The notes under the pieces are model-generated. The model had not been told where the DNA came from and searched no databases. It worked only from the letters and a program-made list of their open reading frames with translations. 64,000 bases of DNA from Pyrrhosoma nymphula (taxonomy: Eukaryota > Arthropoda > Insecta > Odonata > Coenagrionidae), in the NCBI GenBank assembly GCA_963573305.1, contig OY754327.1:183094386-183158385 (forward strand). The letters are read 5' to 3'. Positions 9,366 to 19,981 of the stretch are shown here, in pieces. A program made the translations under genes and the position numbers. The number at the start of each line of letters is the position of its first letter. Positions within the stretch are counted from its first letter, which is position 1.

Positions 9366-12300
9366 GAAACTCAATAATATGAGGACAACAAGACAAAAAA
9401 ATCGGCACTTTGCATTTCCCAGTTTCGTATTTTCAAACCTTTTCAATAAATCCTTAAAAAAAGTTTTCTTTGTTTCCTCTAACTTTTGTGGTCTTTGAAA
9501 ACGTTCTAAAACGATTTTTGGTCGTTATTTGTGAAAGAATTCGTAAAAAATGCCTTTGCACCATAAACATAAAAATATAATGCCAAACGTATAGTAACTA
9601 TCACTTCCAGTTTCCTATGGAAATGATTGAAATTCGGCAATCATAGTGTTGGAAAAATTACAGCCCATTTTAGAAAACGCAAATAAAGCAAAAGTTGTGC
9701 ATTTTTCTGGAAGAATTTAATTTTCTTTCTCCGCGGTCAGTAGAGACGAACAACTAGAATGGACGAATGGTCATTTAAGACGGTAGCCGGCACGACCGCG
9801 CTTCAAATCTCTTTATTGCTCAATCATAGGTAAAAATAGAAAGGGATTCGGGCCATTTCCAAAGAAATCCTTCGCAGGCCATTCACTATCTGTGGCGTCT
9901 TCCATATCGTTACATAAATATGTTAACTTTGGAGGAAATATTATTTGGTTCTAATTACTAATTACTTGATGACAAATGGGGCGTGATTCGGTATATTTTC
10001 CATATCGACGTCAGTTCGGGAAACAATCCACTTTTCGGCACTAAATGGCAAAACATTTTTGGACAGGTGGAATGTAGAGGTCGTGGAGAATGATACCAAT
10101 GAAAATTGTACCTCCGTTAACGGTTTTTGGAGATAAATTATGCTACCTGAATCCGAGGCTATCCAGGGAGCAATCTTGGGGGTATTGTAAAATTAGTATG
10201 AGGCTATGGGTCTGTGCGTACACGCCCGTTCCAAGGCCTGGGTGATTACGTGAATCTTATGTCATACATCTTTTATTTATTCATAGCTATGTATATTTTT
10301 ATTGCCATTATATTTTTACTACATCAATTGGCGATTTATTTAACATAATTAACTATGGATTTGTTAACTTCTCTCCGCACAAATCTCTCCGCGATCTGGT
10401 GATGACTGTATATGGTAGAGCGAACGCCAGAATGGAAAGGAAGCAAGATTCAATGACTTATCTGTCTGCGTGTACCTCTCTTTATTCTCTCGTACGCGTC
10501 AACCACTTATGTTCACACCAAATACTAGGGCCATTATTCTAAAACCTTCCTGACCTGCATCCCTCTTTCATTGAATTGGATTGGGAAATTGAATTGTTAC
10601 GGGCTGCTTTACTTTTACATCAGTCCTCAGACAATGTGGATAAGTCACTCAACCTAGCATACAGAATTCACGACCACTCATTCAATAGCGCCGTTGAAAA
10701 GAAAATTAAGTTGTTATAGGAGAAATACAAATTGTACGTTTTAAAAGTGTGTGGAAGAGGTGAAATAATTATAAACTGAAAGAAACTTGCTTTGCAAACT
10801 TACAATAAATACATTCCAACTTGAATGAGAGACATTCAAACGAAAAGGTTGGTCTCGCAATATCTCTGGCAATTTTTGAAATCTATAAGAGATGATTTGC
10901 AAATGTTAATTTCTTATGGTCCCCTGGACGATTAAGTAAAAAGCAAAAATCGCGATACACCCCCATTGAAATTTACTGCGGACAAACTGGGCAGACAATA
11001 GGATTTGGCGAAAAGAATAACTGGTGTAATTTCAATACAGAAGTTAATTAAGGGACTACTTACAGGAGAACGTTTCTTGCAAATGGCTCTGAGGCGTGTT
11101 GCATTCGATTTTGTGCGCATTAGAAGTGTCATGCATGATATTCGCAGTGAATAGGACCGTGTTTGAATGTATTGGCAGAGATACAGTGGACTCCCAGTGC
11201 AGCTTAGTCACTGTTGTTATAGATATTACTGTTCTCATGAAACGGTTCTGGATATCTTACAATTTGAGGTTAGGCGTGTGATTTCATTGCCAGCAAAAAG
11301 CGGAAGTGTTAAATTTTCTTAAAGCAAAGGTCGCAGTGGCCAATGACTGTTTTGTACTAAAAACATGAATTAGGGCTTCCATTGTTATGACAGTTCAGCC
11401 AATATATATCCATGTGCAAGTAATAGGAACATAAATTTGGGCAATGCCGTTGAATTATCAATCTCTTATGTTATTTCTGATATTCTCTCCCTCCAAAAAT
11501 ACTCTTATTCGAAGGAATGTCTTGTGTGCTTTTAAGGCAATGTTCTTAATCTACAAAATAATACTTCACTTCTAGCTAAACCAGTTAAAGTTAATACTAT
11601 ATGGTTAGTGCAACAATTTGACGCTTCAGAGCCGCATTCATAGAAGCCAATTTCGTTCTTTCTTATTCCTTTTTATTACCTCTACGTCAGCCCCCAGAAT
11701 ACAAATTATATGTGAGTGGTATATAAATCCACCATACCCCAAGCCTAGGATGCCGCGAAACTTGGACGCAAGACGCCCCTGTGGGTCCGCCACTGATCTA
11801 TGGCAACCCTTAGGATTACGAAGACGAAGATTCACCTGCACCCAGGAAATGCCTTCCCTTTCAATGACAGAAATTCTTCGGGAAATTTTTATTGCTCGTA
11901 GAAGTTTGTGAACGAATCAGAAACTCATTCCCAAGTCCCCTTCCACTTGGATGATTTGTGCTTTTAGTTCCGAAAAAATGTCACAAGTATGAAATAAAAT
12001 TATTATTTTTTATCTTTTATGCCAAATATTTTCTCCGTCATTTCGCATCGTGGTTGTCGGGAGATGTGTTGAACGCCACTTAATCTAAAAGCCTCAGTAT
12101 TTACCTACTTCAATAAGCTAAAATATAGAAGCGCATGTAATGACTCCGTATTTCACGAAATATTACCGAATCTCTCAATGATTTCGGGATCTTTTTTATC
12201 CACACGAAAGAGTATGAAGGAGAAACTTCGTCTTTAATGGGCATCGTGGCGGTATTCCAGATCCAGCGTTCTCCATTTAATGAATTGGTTATTTTATTTC

Positions 12301-12513
12301 ATCATTGCGACTTACTGCTCATTTTCTTCTGCTGACTTCATGCTAAAACTATGAAAATATTTTCTCTCCATCTTGATGCGGGCTCGTATACCTACTTGCC
12401 AACTCGGTGAACCACAAAACACGAATGCAAAATAAGGTTAACGGATAGAATTCCCTCACGTGGACCCAACACTTCCCCTGAACATGTCGCGACACGACAT
12501 AACTCGGGTCGTA
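9366..12513. other. No recognisable gene
   Basis: Over 3 kb with only short frames on both strands (all under 100 codons, none resembling a known protein). One segment ends TGGGTCCGCCACTG at 11,795, which resembles a hAT-type right end, but no partner end was found. The remainder looks like old intergenic or intronic sequence. Confidence 0.5.
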
Positions 12514-12975
12514 TCAAATAAAATCAAAATGGATGACATAAGTTTCTCTTTTCATTCCCACGAAAACGAAAGATACTTCTTCATCGTTCCTCTTATCCTT
12601 TTTCTTCTTCCACTCTTTTGTACTCCTTGTATCCTCTGATGACGCTGTTGCATAAGGCTTTAATGTATTGACACCTGTGGAGGCCTTGCCTCCCCTGCTG
12701 CCGGGCATGACACCCATTGTAAAGGTTGGCATTGGTAGTTGCCAGGATTCAATATACTGTTTTATATGCACTTCCATATTCATGGTAATTGGTAGTACTT
12801 CTTCATCACTGCTTCCCAATAATATTTTTAACATGACACTATCATGTGAATTACCTTTAATCTGGCTCCTACGCTTTGACGTATCTGGCATGGGTAGCCC
12901 TACTAAGAGCAATAGTTGGTAATTACTCTGGCCATTCCAGCTGTAAGGGTCATTGAAACGTGCAAGCCCTTCCAT
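12514..12975 (-). CDS. Hypothetical 153-residue open frame
   Basis: This is the longest open frame in the left region. It starts at an ATG with an in-frame TAA five codons upstream, so it is a complete single-exon frame if real. The product is hydrophilic with no signal peptide or membrane segment. It begins MEGLARFNDPYSWNG, has an acidic SSDEEVLP patch near residue 55, and a very basic-acidic tract (EWKKKKDKRNDEE) near residue 120. No domain was recognised. It lies antisense to the candidate exons around it. It could be a chance frame, a decayed transposon gene or an exon; there is no promoter or splice evidence for any of these. Confidence 0.25.
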   Translation of the reverse strand: MEGLARFNDPYSWNGQSNYQLLLLVGLPMPDTSKRRSQIKGNSHDSVMLKILLGSSDEEVLPITMNMEVHIKQYIESWQLPMPTFTMGVMPGSRGGKASTGVNTLKPYATASSEDTRSTKEWKKKKDKRNDEEVSFVFVGMKRETYVIHFDFI

Positions 12976-13530
12976 TGTATCAATTTTTTAGTCCAAGGGA
13001 TAGGAATTCTCAATAATAAATATGTAGGTAAAATATTTAGAATTCAATTCAGTGCTTCCACCATAAAATGACTTACATGTCATTTCATCTATGGTGTAAA
13101 ATGGGAGGATGGTAAAAAAGAGGGGAAAATAGCATATTTGTACATGGCATATAAATGCTACTTTTGTAGGAGGGATAACTCCTGAGGCATTGAATGTATG
13201 TTAAAAATTTGGAAATCCTTACTGAGCAATGGTATTGCAAGTGCCTTCTCATCAACAGTCATGCCCTTGAAAGTATTACTTAGGTACTCCTTTCACATCT
13301 CATGAGTAAATATGTATTTCATTCAATACATTCAGAACCAATCAGTTCTCCTAACTTAAGAGATACTAGTTAATAGTAATGAAGCTTCACTCTTTCACAT
13401 ACAGCTCACTAAGAGCAAATTATTTGTTAACTCAGGCACATGATACATATTTGTAATGGACTAAAATACATCCTTAAATAAATTTACACGTGAAACCTGC
13501 CTGCATTACCAATTTTATTTTATTTTATTG
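12976..13530. other. AT-rich, no gene seen
   Basis: Probable intron or intergenic DNA upstream of the triplicated segment. It contains a TTTTATTTTATTTTATT simple stretch near 13,512-13,528. Confidence 0.5.
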
Positions 13531-13693
13531 GTGACATCTCTAGTCAATATATATTGTCGTGTCTTTCCTGTGCTTCATTGAAAATATTCTAAGGCATATT
13601 GACATTTATTATTGGTATTTATATCAATCAGTAATAACAGGTAATGATTATTATGTTAGGTAAGCTGTTATCACTAATCCTTTCTTTCCCCAG

Positions 13694-13835
13694 CCTCACC
13701 GAAGCGCACGAGTAGAAGAACAAAGACACCAATGGGAAGGGAGCAATCCAGGACGTCGGGACATATTTTGACTACCAGGATTACATCATAAATATGATGA
13801 TAAATGCTGTTCCAGAATGGCCTCTTCACACAAAG
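13694..13835 (+). pseudogene. Duplicated candidate exon, copy 1
   Basis: The acceptor is TTTCTTTCCCCAG (ending at 13,693) and the donor is GTAGCA (from 13,836). The frame shared with copy 2 at the 3' end reads TYFDYQDYIINMMINAVPEW then PLHTK and ends in phase 0. Extended upstream it reads KDTNGKGAIQDVG before a TAG near the exon start. Either the true frame enters differently or the exon is broken. No family was recognised for the conserved FD.QD(Y/F)IIN pattern. Confidence 0.3.
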
Positions 13836-14308
13836 GTAGCAGTGCTCACTTCGTTTTTGGAATACGCACTTCTTAAAGGGAATAATATTGTTTGGCTGCC
13901 TTTTTCACATGGTTAATTTTCTCTATTACTTATGTTTTGAAAAAATTCGCATTTATAAAGGCTCTAAAATGTTTCTTAAATTCACATGTTTAATTTTTCC
14001 ACAATCAGCATAAACTTATGTGCCTTAAATTTATTTTCAAATTCGATTTTTCAATTTAGAAAAACAGGGAATATGATAATGTAATATTTAAATGAGTAAT
14101 CTTATTCATAACAATGTTCCCTTTCAAAATATATTATTTGTGACATCTCAATGCAATATATATTATCGTGTCTTTCTTGTGCTCTATTGAAAATATTCTT
14201 ATGCAGACCTACATTTACAATTGATGTTCATGTCAATCAATACCTTTATGCACATGTATTGATTTTTATGCTAGGTATGCTGTTAGCACTAATCCTTTCT
14301 TTCCCCAG

Positions 14309-14444
14309 CCTTATCAAAACGCAAGAGCAAAAGAAAAATACACCAACGGGCAGGGAGCACTCCAGGAGTTATTTTGACTGTCAGGATTTCATTATAAATA
14401 TTATTGTAATAAATGATGTTCCTGAGGGACGTCTACACACCAAG
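14309..14444 (+). CDS. Duplicated candidate exon, copy 2
   Basis: Same acceptor as copy 1 (ending at 14,308), donor GTAGTA from 14,445. After one leading base the frame is open for 45 codons: LIKTQEQKKNTPTGREHSRS, then YFDCQDFIINIIVINDVPEG and RLHTK. It ends in phase 0, so it joins in frame to the exon at 15,004. The second half aligns with copy 1 (FDCQDFIIN against FDYQDYIIN; LHTK against LHTK). The first half is shifted in frame relative to copy 1, where KYTNGQGALQ would match KDTNGKGAIQ. An indel has therefore changed the reading of one copy. Confidence 0.3.
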
Positions 14445-15003
14445 GTAGTAGTGCACACTTCTTTCGGGGAAAACTCACTTTTTAAGTTTTTTTATAAATT
14501 TGTTTTGCTACCATTTTCCCATGGAAACTTTTCTCCCTTACTTATAAATGGCAATAATTTCACATTTACACAGATTTTAAAAAGTTTCTCGTAAAATGTT
14601 GGTTTACTTGCCCAAAACAAGAATATGGTTATGGACCAAATATTTACATTAAAATTTGATATTTCAATTTTTTTAAACCATTTTCAATTTTACTTATGCG
14701 TTATTTTTTATAATCTGGGGACTTTTAATACCACAGTGATTTACATATAATATTTTATAAAATGTTACGGAGAATATGTAATCAGTCATTCCTTTTTGTA
14801 ATATTTGAATGAGTTTTTTCTTTCGTAGCAAAGTTCCCTTTCATAAAAAAATATGTCAATATATTTTTATTGAGACATCACTATACAATATTTATTCTCA
14901 TGTCTTTCCTTCGTCTCGTTCTAAATATTTGTATATAAATTTTAAAAACATTATTGTTATTCAGATCAATACTTCTATGTACATGTAATGATTTTTATAT
15001 TAG

Positions 15004-15132
15004 GTTTGCCGACGGATTACCTTGGGAACGAAAGCAGCAATTATGCGGATTGATGAATGGAGCACACGACGAGGGAGACATGAAGAAATACTCATGAGCC
15101 GAAGGCTGAAGAGCTGGAGACTGGAGAGCTAG
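15004..15132 (+). CDS. Candidate terminal coding exon
   Basis: An acceptor ending TATATTAG at 15,003 opens a frame of 42 codons in phase 0 to a TAG at 15,130-15,132. The product is strongly basic (VCRRITLGTKAAIMRIDEWS, then TRRGRHEE and SRRLKSWRLES). It continues the frame of the exon ending at 14,444, giving an unbroken run of 87 codons across the two. The downstream sequence is AT-rich with an AATAAA at 15,775-15,780, consistent with a long 3' UTR. No family was recognised. Confidence 0.3.
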   Translation, partial: VCRRITLGTKAAIMRIDEWSTRRGRHEEILMSRRLKSWRLES

Positions 15133-16258
15133 CCGCTCTGTTTCTCAAGAATGAACTTTTGTGCTTGTAAATTGAACTGTAACGTGTTTCATTTACACAG
15201 ATTCATTTTTGTGTCTTGATATTTCATTTTTGTCTATGATTACGCAATGCGGATGGTAGGAGTGTAGCAAGTAGCGAGTTAAATAGCAGATAATTTCGTA
15301 GGGCTCTAGTTATCGGTAGGGTTTCGTGTATTATATAATATACTAAGCAGGCGAAATCCTTATGTAGGCAGGAGTCTGGGAAACTACGTCGCGATTTATA
15401 GAAGGATCCTTTTACATAGGTCGTATAGGAAATATTTAGGGTGCATTTTTGAGTGAATGTGATTGTGTGAATGAGCGAATGTGTTGCTAAGATTGTTTTG
15501 ATATGTGGTAGATGTAGTGATTGGTGTATGGTGGTGGGGTAATTTTTAATCTTGCTTTAATGCTTGAGCAATAATTCCTAACATTGCATTTTGGTATTCT
15601 TTAGAACGTAGTAGTAGTTGTAGTGCATGCCCCCCTCAAATCCAAACTGCTGCCTCAACGTGGCGAGGGGGTGTAACAGGGGAAAGTCATAATCAGCAAA
15701 ATATCATGTGAAGGATGAAGCAAAATCATTGCCAGTGTCCGATGTGTCCGATAATATATGCTCGCGTCATTCTTAATAAATTTATAATATGCGACTATAA
15801 TAAAGATGAATTTCAACAATTGAAATATAGAGTAAAATCTGAAATACAAACCTCCAAGCAGATGCCTTTCCCCTGGCGAACGCAGTTGGTGAAATTATTG
15901 ATGTATAGATGTGTTTCAAATTATCAATTTGTGGTATGAGGAAAGTTCTTTGATGCCCTAATAAAGTGAACATTTGTTTATACGTCATCCAAAGCTTGCT
16001 TCATTTATTTACGTCCATATTTATTCTTGTCATTAATTAGGTGTTTATAAATTATTATTTATAAACAAATAATAAATAAATTAAAACTTTTATAAATTAT
16101 TATTATGTTGTTTAGTATTGTATTGGCATATATTTAATTTAATAAATATTGTAAGTGAAATTAAAATCCTTCATTACCATACCATTGCAAAGTAATTCCT
16201 TCCTCTCGAAGCAATAAAATATTTTTGAAAGATGGTTTCCATTTTATACAATCTATAA
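15133..16258. other. Presumed 3' UTR and flanking AT-rich DNA
   Basis: No convincing gene; overlapping short frames on both strands at 15,655-15,990 do not resemble any protein family. A self-complementary AT run (TTATAAATTATTATTTATAA) lies near 16,046. Confidence 0.4.
15775..15780 (+). terminator. Possible polyadenylation signal AATAAA
   Basis: This AATAAA lies about 640 bp downstream of the stop at 15,132. Another AATAAA occurs at 15,960-15,965. Such hexamers are common by chance in AT-rich DNA, so neither is assigned firmly. Confidence 0.2.
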
Positions 16259-16299
16259 CCCAGATAGCATGTAAGCTTGCCGCAAGCTTAGATATTGAA

Positions 16300-16495
16300 A
16301 AAAACTTGAATTAAACTTGAATTAAAAAACAAACTTGAATTAAACTTGAATTAAAAAACAAACTTGAATTAAACTTGCCGTGGCAAGCTTGCCACGGCAA
16401 GTTTAATTCAAGTTTGCATCAAGTCTGCCATGGCAAGCTTTCCGCGGCAAGCTTAATTCAAGTTTGCATCAAGTCTGCCATGGCAAGCTTGATTC
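16300..16495. repeat. Left subterminal repeat zone
   Basis: Three successive copies of an AAACTTGAATTAAACTTG unit separated by AATTAAAAAACA-like spacers run into a large palindrome. This is followed by two copies of a roughly 48-bp unit containing TTTGCATCAAGTCTGCCATG and GGCAAGCTT. The repeats are short, direct and inverted variants of one motif. Confidence 0.75.
16359..16416. repeat. Perfect 58-bp palindrome
   Basis: Bases 16,359-16,387 are the exact reverse complement of 16,388-16,416, centred on AAGCTT at 16,385-16,390 with no spacer. The arm begins CAAACTTGAATTAAACTTGC. As DNA it could extrude a cruciform; as RNA it would form a 29-bp hairpin without a proper loop. Confidence 0.9.
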
Positions 16496-17910
16496 AAGTC
16501 TGCATACCTTGAATATTTTTCTCCCTTAGCGCAACGCCACTATCTACGTTTGAACTCAAACAATGCGTGAGCGCCGGTTCATTCCATTTTACAGTTCGTT
16601 AATATTGGACATAGTTCACAGGTACGCCATGGCTACACATGTGAAAATCTAATTTGCATCTTCAGAGATGTGCACATTATGCGATCGCATAATTTTTATA
16701 ATGCCTAAAAGGGTGTGAGTTCGATACCTTGTACATCACCACACACTTCTGAGCAGATATTTATATCGCATAATTTGGCTCTCGTTGCAGCATATAATAC
16801 ATAAAACGCTATAACATAACTTAAATGGCAAATGAAGGTCTATGCCTGAAATTGAATACCAATTTTCGTCTAATGGCCTTAAAAGTGCATTTATTCATGG
16901 ATAATAAACGTAATAATCTCTTCATTATATATAGGTACCTAGATACTTTTAACGGATTATTACATATTAACATATCTAAAAGTCTGCGTAAAATAATAAG
17001 TCGTTGGTTCGGGCATATGTTTTGCTGCGCCGTGCTGCGTTGTTTTGTATAAAGAATGAGAATGATTATTTATAAGATATAAATACTCATTCATTAAATA
17101 TTTACTATGTGTATCCTTCGTTTTATTTCATGAAATATATTCCTTATATATAGTAACATGTTTAGCCTGTGGTTCATTCTTCGACCGCAAATTTTGCATA
17201 AATGGGAAGCTTTGAAACAAATCGGAGAGATTTGGGTTCTGTCAGTAACAACGCTTCATTGATAGCTTTGTGTAATTAATTGCTGTTGTACACTAAATTA
17301 TTGACATGCTTTTATTGCTACATTCATCAGTTTTCTCATTTCCACGTTCGTAACATTGATAATACATGCATATTTACGTTCGTAACATTTCCGCGAGTAT
17401 GTTACGTCTTCATTGAAATGTAAACAAACGTATTATAATTGGAAAACATCTTGTTTATTCTCATTACTATTGACCTTATATTCATTTAATTTGGCAACAT
17501 AGGTATAAATTAATTAATGACTGAAAACTGTTATCGCGATTGGATAGTACGTTCCCATAAACTATCACGGCATTGACATTTAATAGTTAGTTCTCGCGAA
17601 CACATTTGCCCACGGGAATGGCCGTATATACACAACTTTCTTGACATTAAGTTTTTAATAAAGAATTGTGTATGACGTAGATCGTTGCTAGATAGGATAC
17701 CGTAGGTATGCACGTGAGTTGAGTTGATATTACAGTCTAGTGTTAGGTTAAGAGAGTGGTTCAGGGTGAAATTATTTTTTTTTAGTTTGAAGCGCAAGCT
17801 TGCCAAAAGCTTAACTTGCAAGCTTGTTATTGCAAGCTTGTTGCAAGCTTACCAGCTTGCAAGAATAAGCTTGCGGCAAGCTTGATTCAAGCTTACCGCA
17901 ACTATCTGGG

Positions 17911-18420
17911 AAGTGATTACCTTTAATAATAAAGAAACTGAATACTTAATAAATTATATGTTTAATTTATTAAAAAAGCTTTGGCCTTCATTATGATTTG
18001 AGTAAATGGGTTTTGTAAACTGTTGAAGATAGTTGGACTGACAAATGCAATTTTCGGGAAGGGTTAATCTTACACAATGTCAGTTTATTTTTCTCAATTC
18101 TTCAGATTATTTAGTTTTCAATTTAACCGGAAAAAATATGCGGGAACCATTTAGATAAATGTAAACAATTGAACCATGACGGATGGATGACTTTCCAAAT
18201 GCAGTTCGTATAGTTAATGCCTTACCTATACATGTTTTTGGATGTTCTCAGCTAAAAATACGTTAAAAGTTCTTAAATAGTCAATGAAATAACCAGTGAT
18301 GGCAAGTAATTGAGTATAAGTAATCGGATTACCGTTAACTATTACATTTTGAGTATTTTTACTTTGAATCGTTACTTTTATAAAAACGTAATTTTACCTG
18401 TAATTTACTCCTCATTCACT
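17911..18420. other. AT-rich DNA; possible hAT-type left end at 18,295
   Basis: CAGTGATGGCAAGTAATTGA starts near 18,295 and is followed by a GTAATC/GATTAC/GTTACTTTT-rich stretch that resumes after 19,981 with TAGTAATCGTTACTTTTC. This composition resembles ends of a common family of hAT elements. A matching right end was not found, so only a nested, truncated element is suggested. Confidence 0.25.
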
Positions 18421-18424
18421 TTAA

Positions 18425-19977
18425 GGTGGTTTGAGCGAAAAATCACTTCACCTAGAATTTGACGAAATTGATCTCATTTTAAAGAAAAAAATGCCATCTA
18501 TCCAATGATATAAAAATATTTACCCCTTGCCACACTAATTTTCGAGCAATTTGCCTTAGAATATGAGTAATTTAACATGGGATAGATTACGGCCAGGCGC
18601 TTCAGAGGAAGAAAATAAATTAAAAATTGTATTTGGAGCACCTAGATTTAGTCAAAAAACTAACGGTGTGTAGTTTATGTGATTTATTAATTATTACAAC
18701 AAATAAATGTACTACTCACCATAATGATAATGATATAATCGCAGAAATACTTTCTGTTGTGAAGGAATTTTGTGCAGACGACCGGAAACCACACGATTCA
18801 GGTTGGCAACGTTTACAAACCATATGTAAATAAACCGTCTCATCGCAAGTAAAATTTTGCATCTCTAAGGAGATATTATATAATGTAAAGGTTTAGTATT
18901 GCTGACGTTAGTTATTTCCTCTGTAAATACTAAGTACACTGTAATAGCGGACGACGATCATAAGTAAATGGGATTCGCAGCAACTTTAGGTTTTTGGTTG
19001 GTCTGCTGCTGCTGCTAGGTTTTTGGTTGGATTTGCCTAAATATGAACACACATGCTGTTATTTAAACTCAGCAGCCTTAAAACAATTTCAAAAATATCC
19101 TATTTCTTATTAAAAACATGCTTCCGTAATATCCTTGCCATCGGAAATGAATGTACACGCAGCTATATTCCCACTTTCGTTCAAAGTAGTGAATAAAAGC
19201 CGTAGGATATCGTCACTGTCTTTCGAAACTAATACTTGAAATATATTGCAATGCTAGTGACGCCCAAAAGTAACGTGAATTAATAGCCGTATTTTATGGA
19301 AAGGTACGTATAATAACGAACGAAGTATCCACAGCAACCTCGGAGCACGAAATCGTTGCCCTTGCATTTAATCATAAGTTTAGAATGTAGAAATGCCATA
19401 ATTAATTTACTCCTAGGCAATTTCAGATAACTTATCTTCCCATATTATTGTGGAACTAAATCTATTACATTTTCACCCAAGTACATTAAAGCTGCCAAAA
19501 AATCTCGTTACCCATTCCAGAATCTCATAAACATACAAACTGGCTATCGGGGAGTCATGCCAACCCAAGAAAATTAACACTGTTGCCATGTGAAGTGCCT
19601 CAGGTACAGATTTTTTAATGGTGAAAATATGTTAAAATATTGTTCCCTGGATTGTGTATTCCGTACAGTTTGGTGTATTGTCTTTTCAATTCAAGGATAT
19701 CGTACCTACCAAAAGTTTGCAATAAGTACAAAAATTATTACGCAAATGTGAAATAATTATTTGTGAAATTACGGTTGGTGATATCAATAACAAGTCAAGT
19801 TAAAGCCTAAAATACGTTCGTTTAGTTAATTATTTAAGTCTTTAAAAATAAAAACAAACAATGTGTGGCGTAAATATTCACAAAAACACTACACGTCTCT
19901 TATTACTGCTTAACTTTTAAATTTATATTCAAATATAGACTTTATTTTCACTTCGGAACTATCTCGCTCAAACCACC
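18425..19977. mobile_element. TTAA-flanked DNA transposon-like element
   Basis: Perfect inverted ends GGTGGTTTGAGCGA (from 18,425) and TCGCTCAAACCACC (ending 19,977) are flanked by TTAA at 18,421-18,424 and 19,978-19,981. Similarity continues weakly inside (CACTTC on the left against CACTTCGG in inverted position on the right). The 1,553-bp interior has no recognisable transposase; the longest frame (18,627-18,833, 68 codons) resembles nothing known. TTAA duplication is typical of piggyBac and Kolobok elements. It interrupts GTAATC/GTTAC-rich sequence, so it is probably nested in an older element. Confidence 0.7.
18987..19030. repeat. Short direct repeat around a CTG run
   Basis: TAGGTTTTTGGTTGG occurs at 18,987-19,001 and 19,016-19,030, separated by TCTGCTGCTGCTGC. 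It looks like a small slippage duplication inside the TTAA-flanked element. Confidence 0.85.
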
Positions 19978-19981
19978 TTAA

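Larger units (their letters stand above)
13531..15003 (+). repeat. Intron segment present three times in tandem
   Basis: Three diverged direct copies begin near 13,531, 14,142 and 14,869. Each starts with GACATC(T/A)C, continues with a CAATAT(A)TATT core and TGTCTTTCCT/TTCTTGT, includes a TCAAT(A/C) segment and TGATTTTTAT-like sequence, and ends in (T/G)TTAGGT. The first two copies end in the same acceptor, CTTTCTTTCCCCAG. The third ends earlier at TATATTAG, followed by a different exon. Spacing is about 611 and 727 bp. This is a second exon-duplication event in the same left region. Confidence 0.6.
16259..17910. mobile_element. Palindrome-rich nonautonomous DNA transposon-like element
   Basis: The left end CCCAGATAG (16,259-16,267) is matched by CTATCTGGG at 17,902-17,910, and both ends then carry TAAGCTTG. 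The near-palindrome TAAGCTTGCCGCAAGCTTA (16,272-16,290) reappears at the other end around 17,867-17,884. Both subterminal zones are dense in AAGCTTGC-type motifs, about 240 bp on the left and 120 bp on the right. The middle, about 1.25 kb, has only short frames and no transposase. No clear target-site duplication was found (AA on both sides at most), so the superfamily is not assigned. Inverted termini with motif-rich subterminal arrays fit a cut-and-paste element. Confidence 0.6.

Noticed and set aside
11760..11803. A hAT-type right end (TGGGTCCGCCACTG at 11,782-11,795)
   Set aside because: No matching left end or 8-bp duplication was found upstream; a single GC-rich stretch is not enough.
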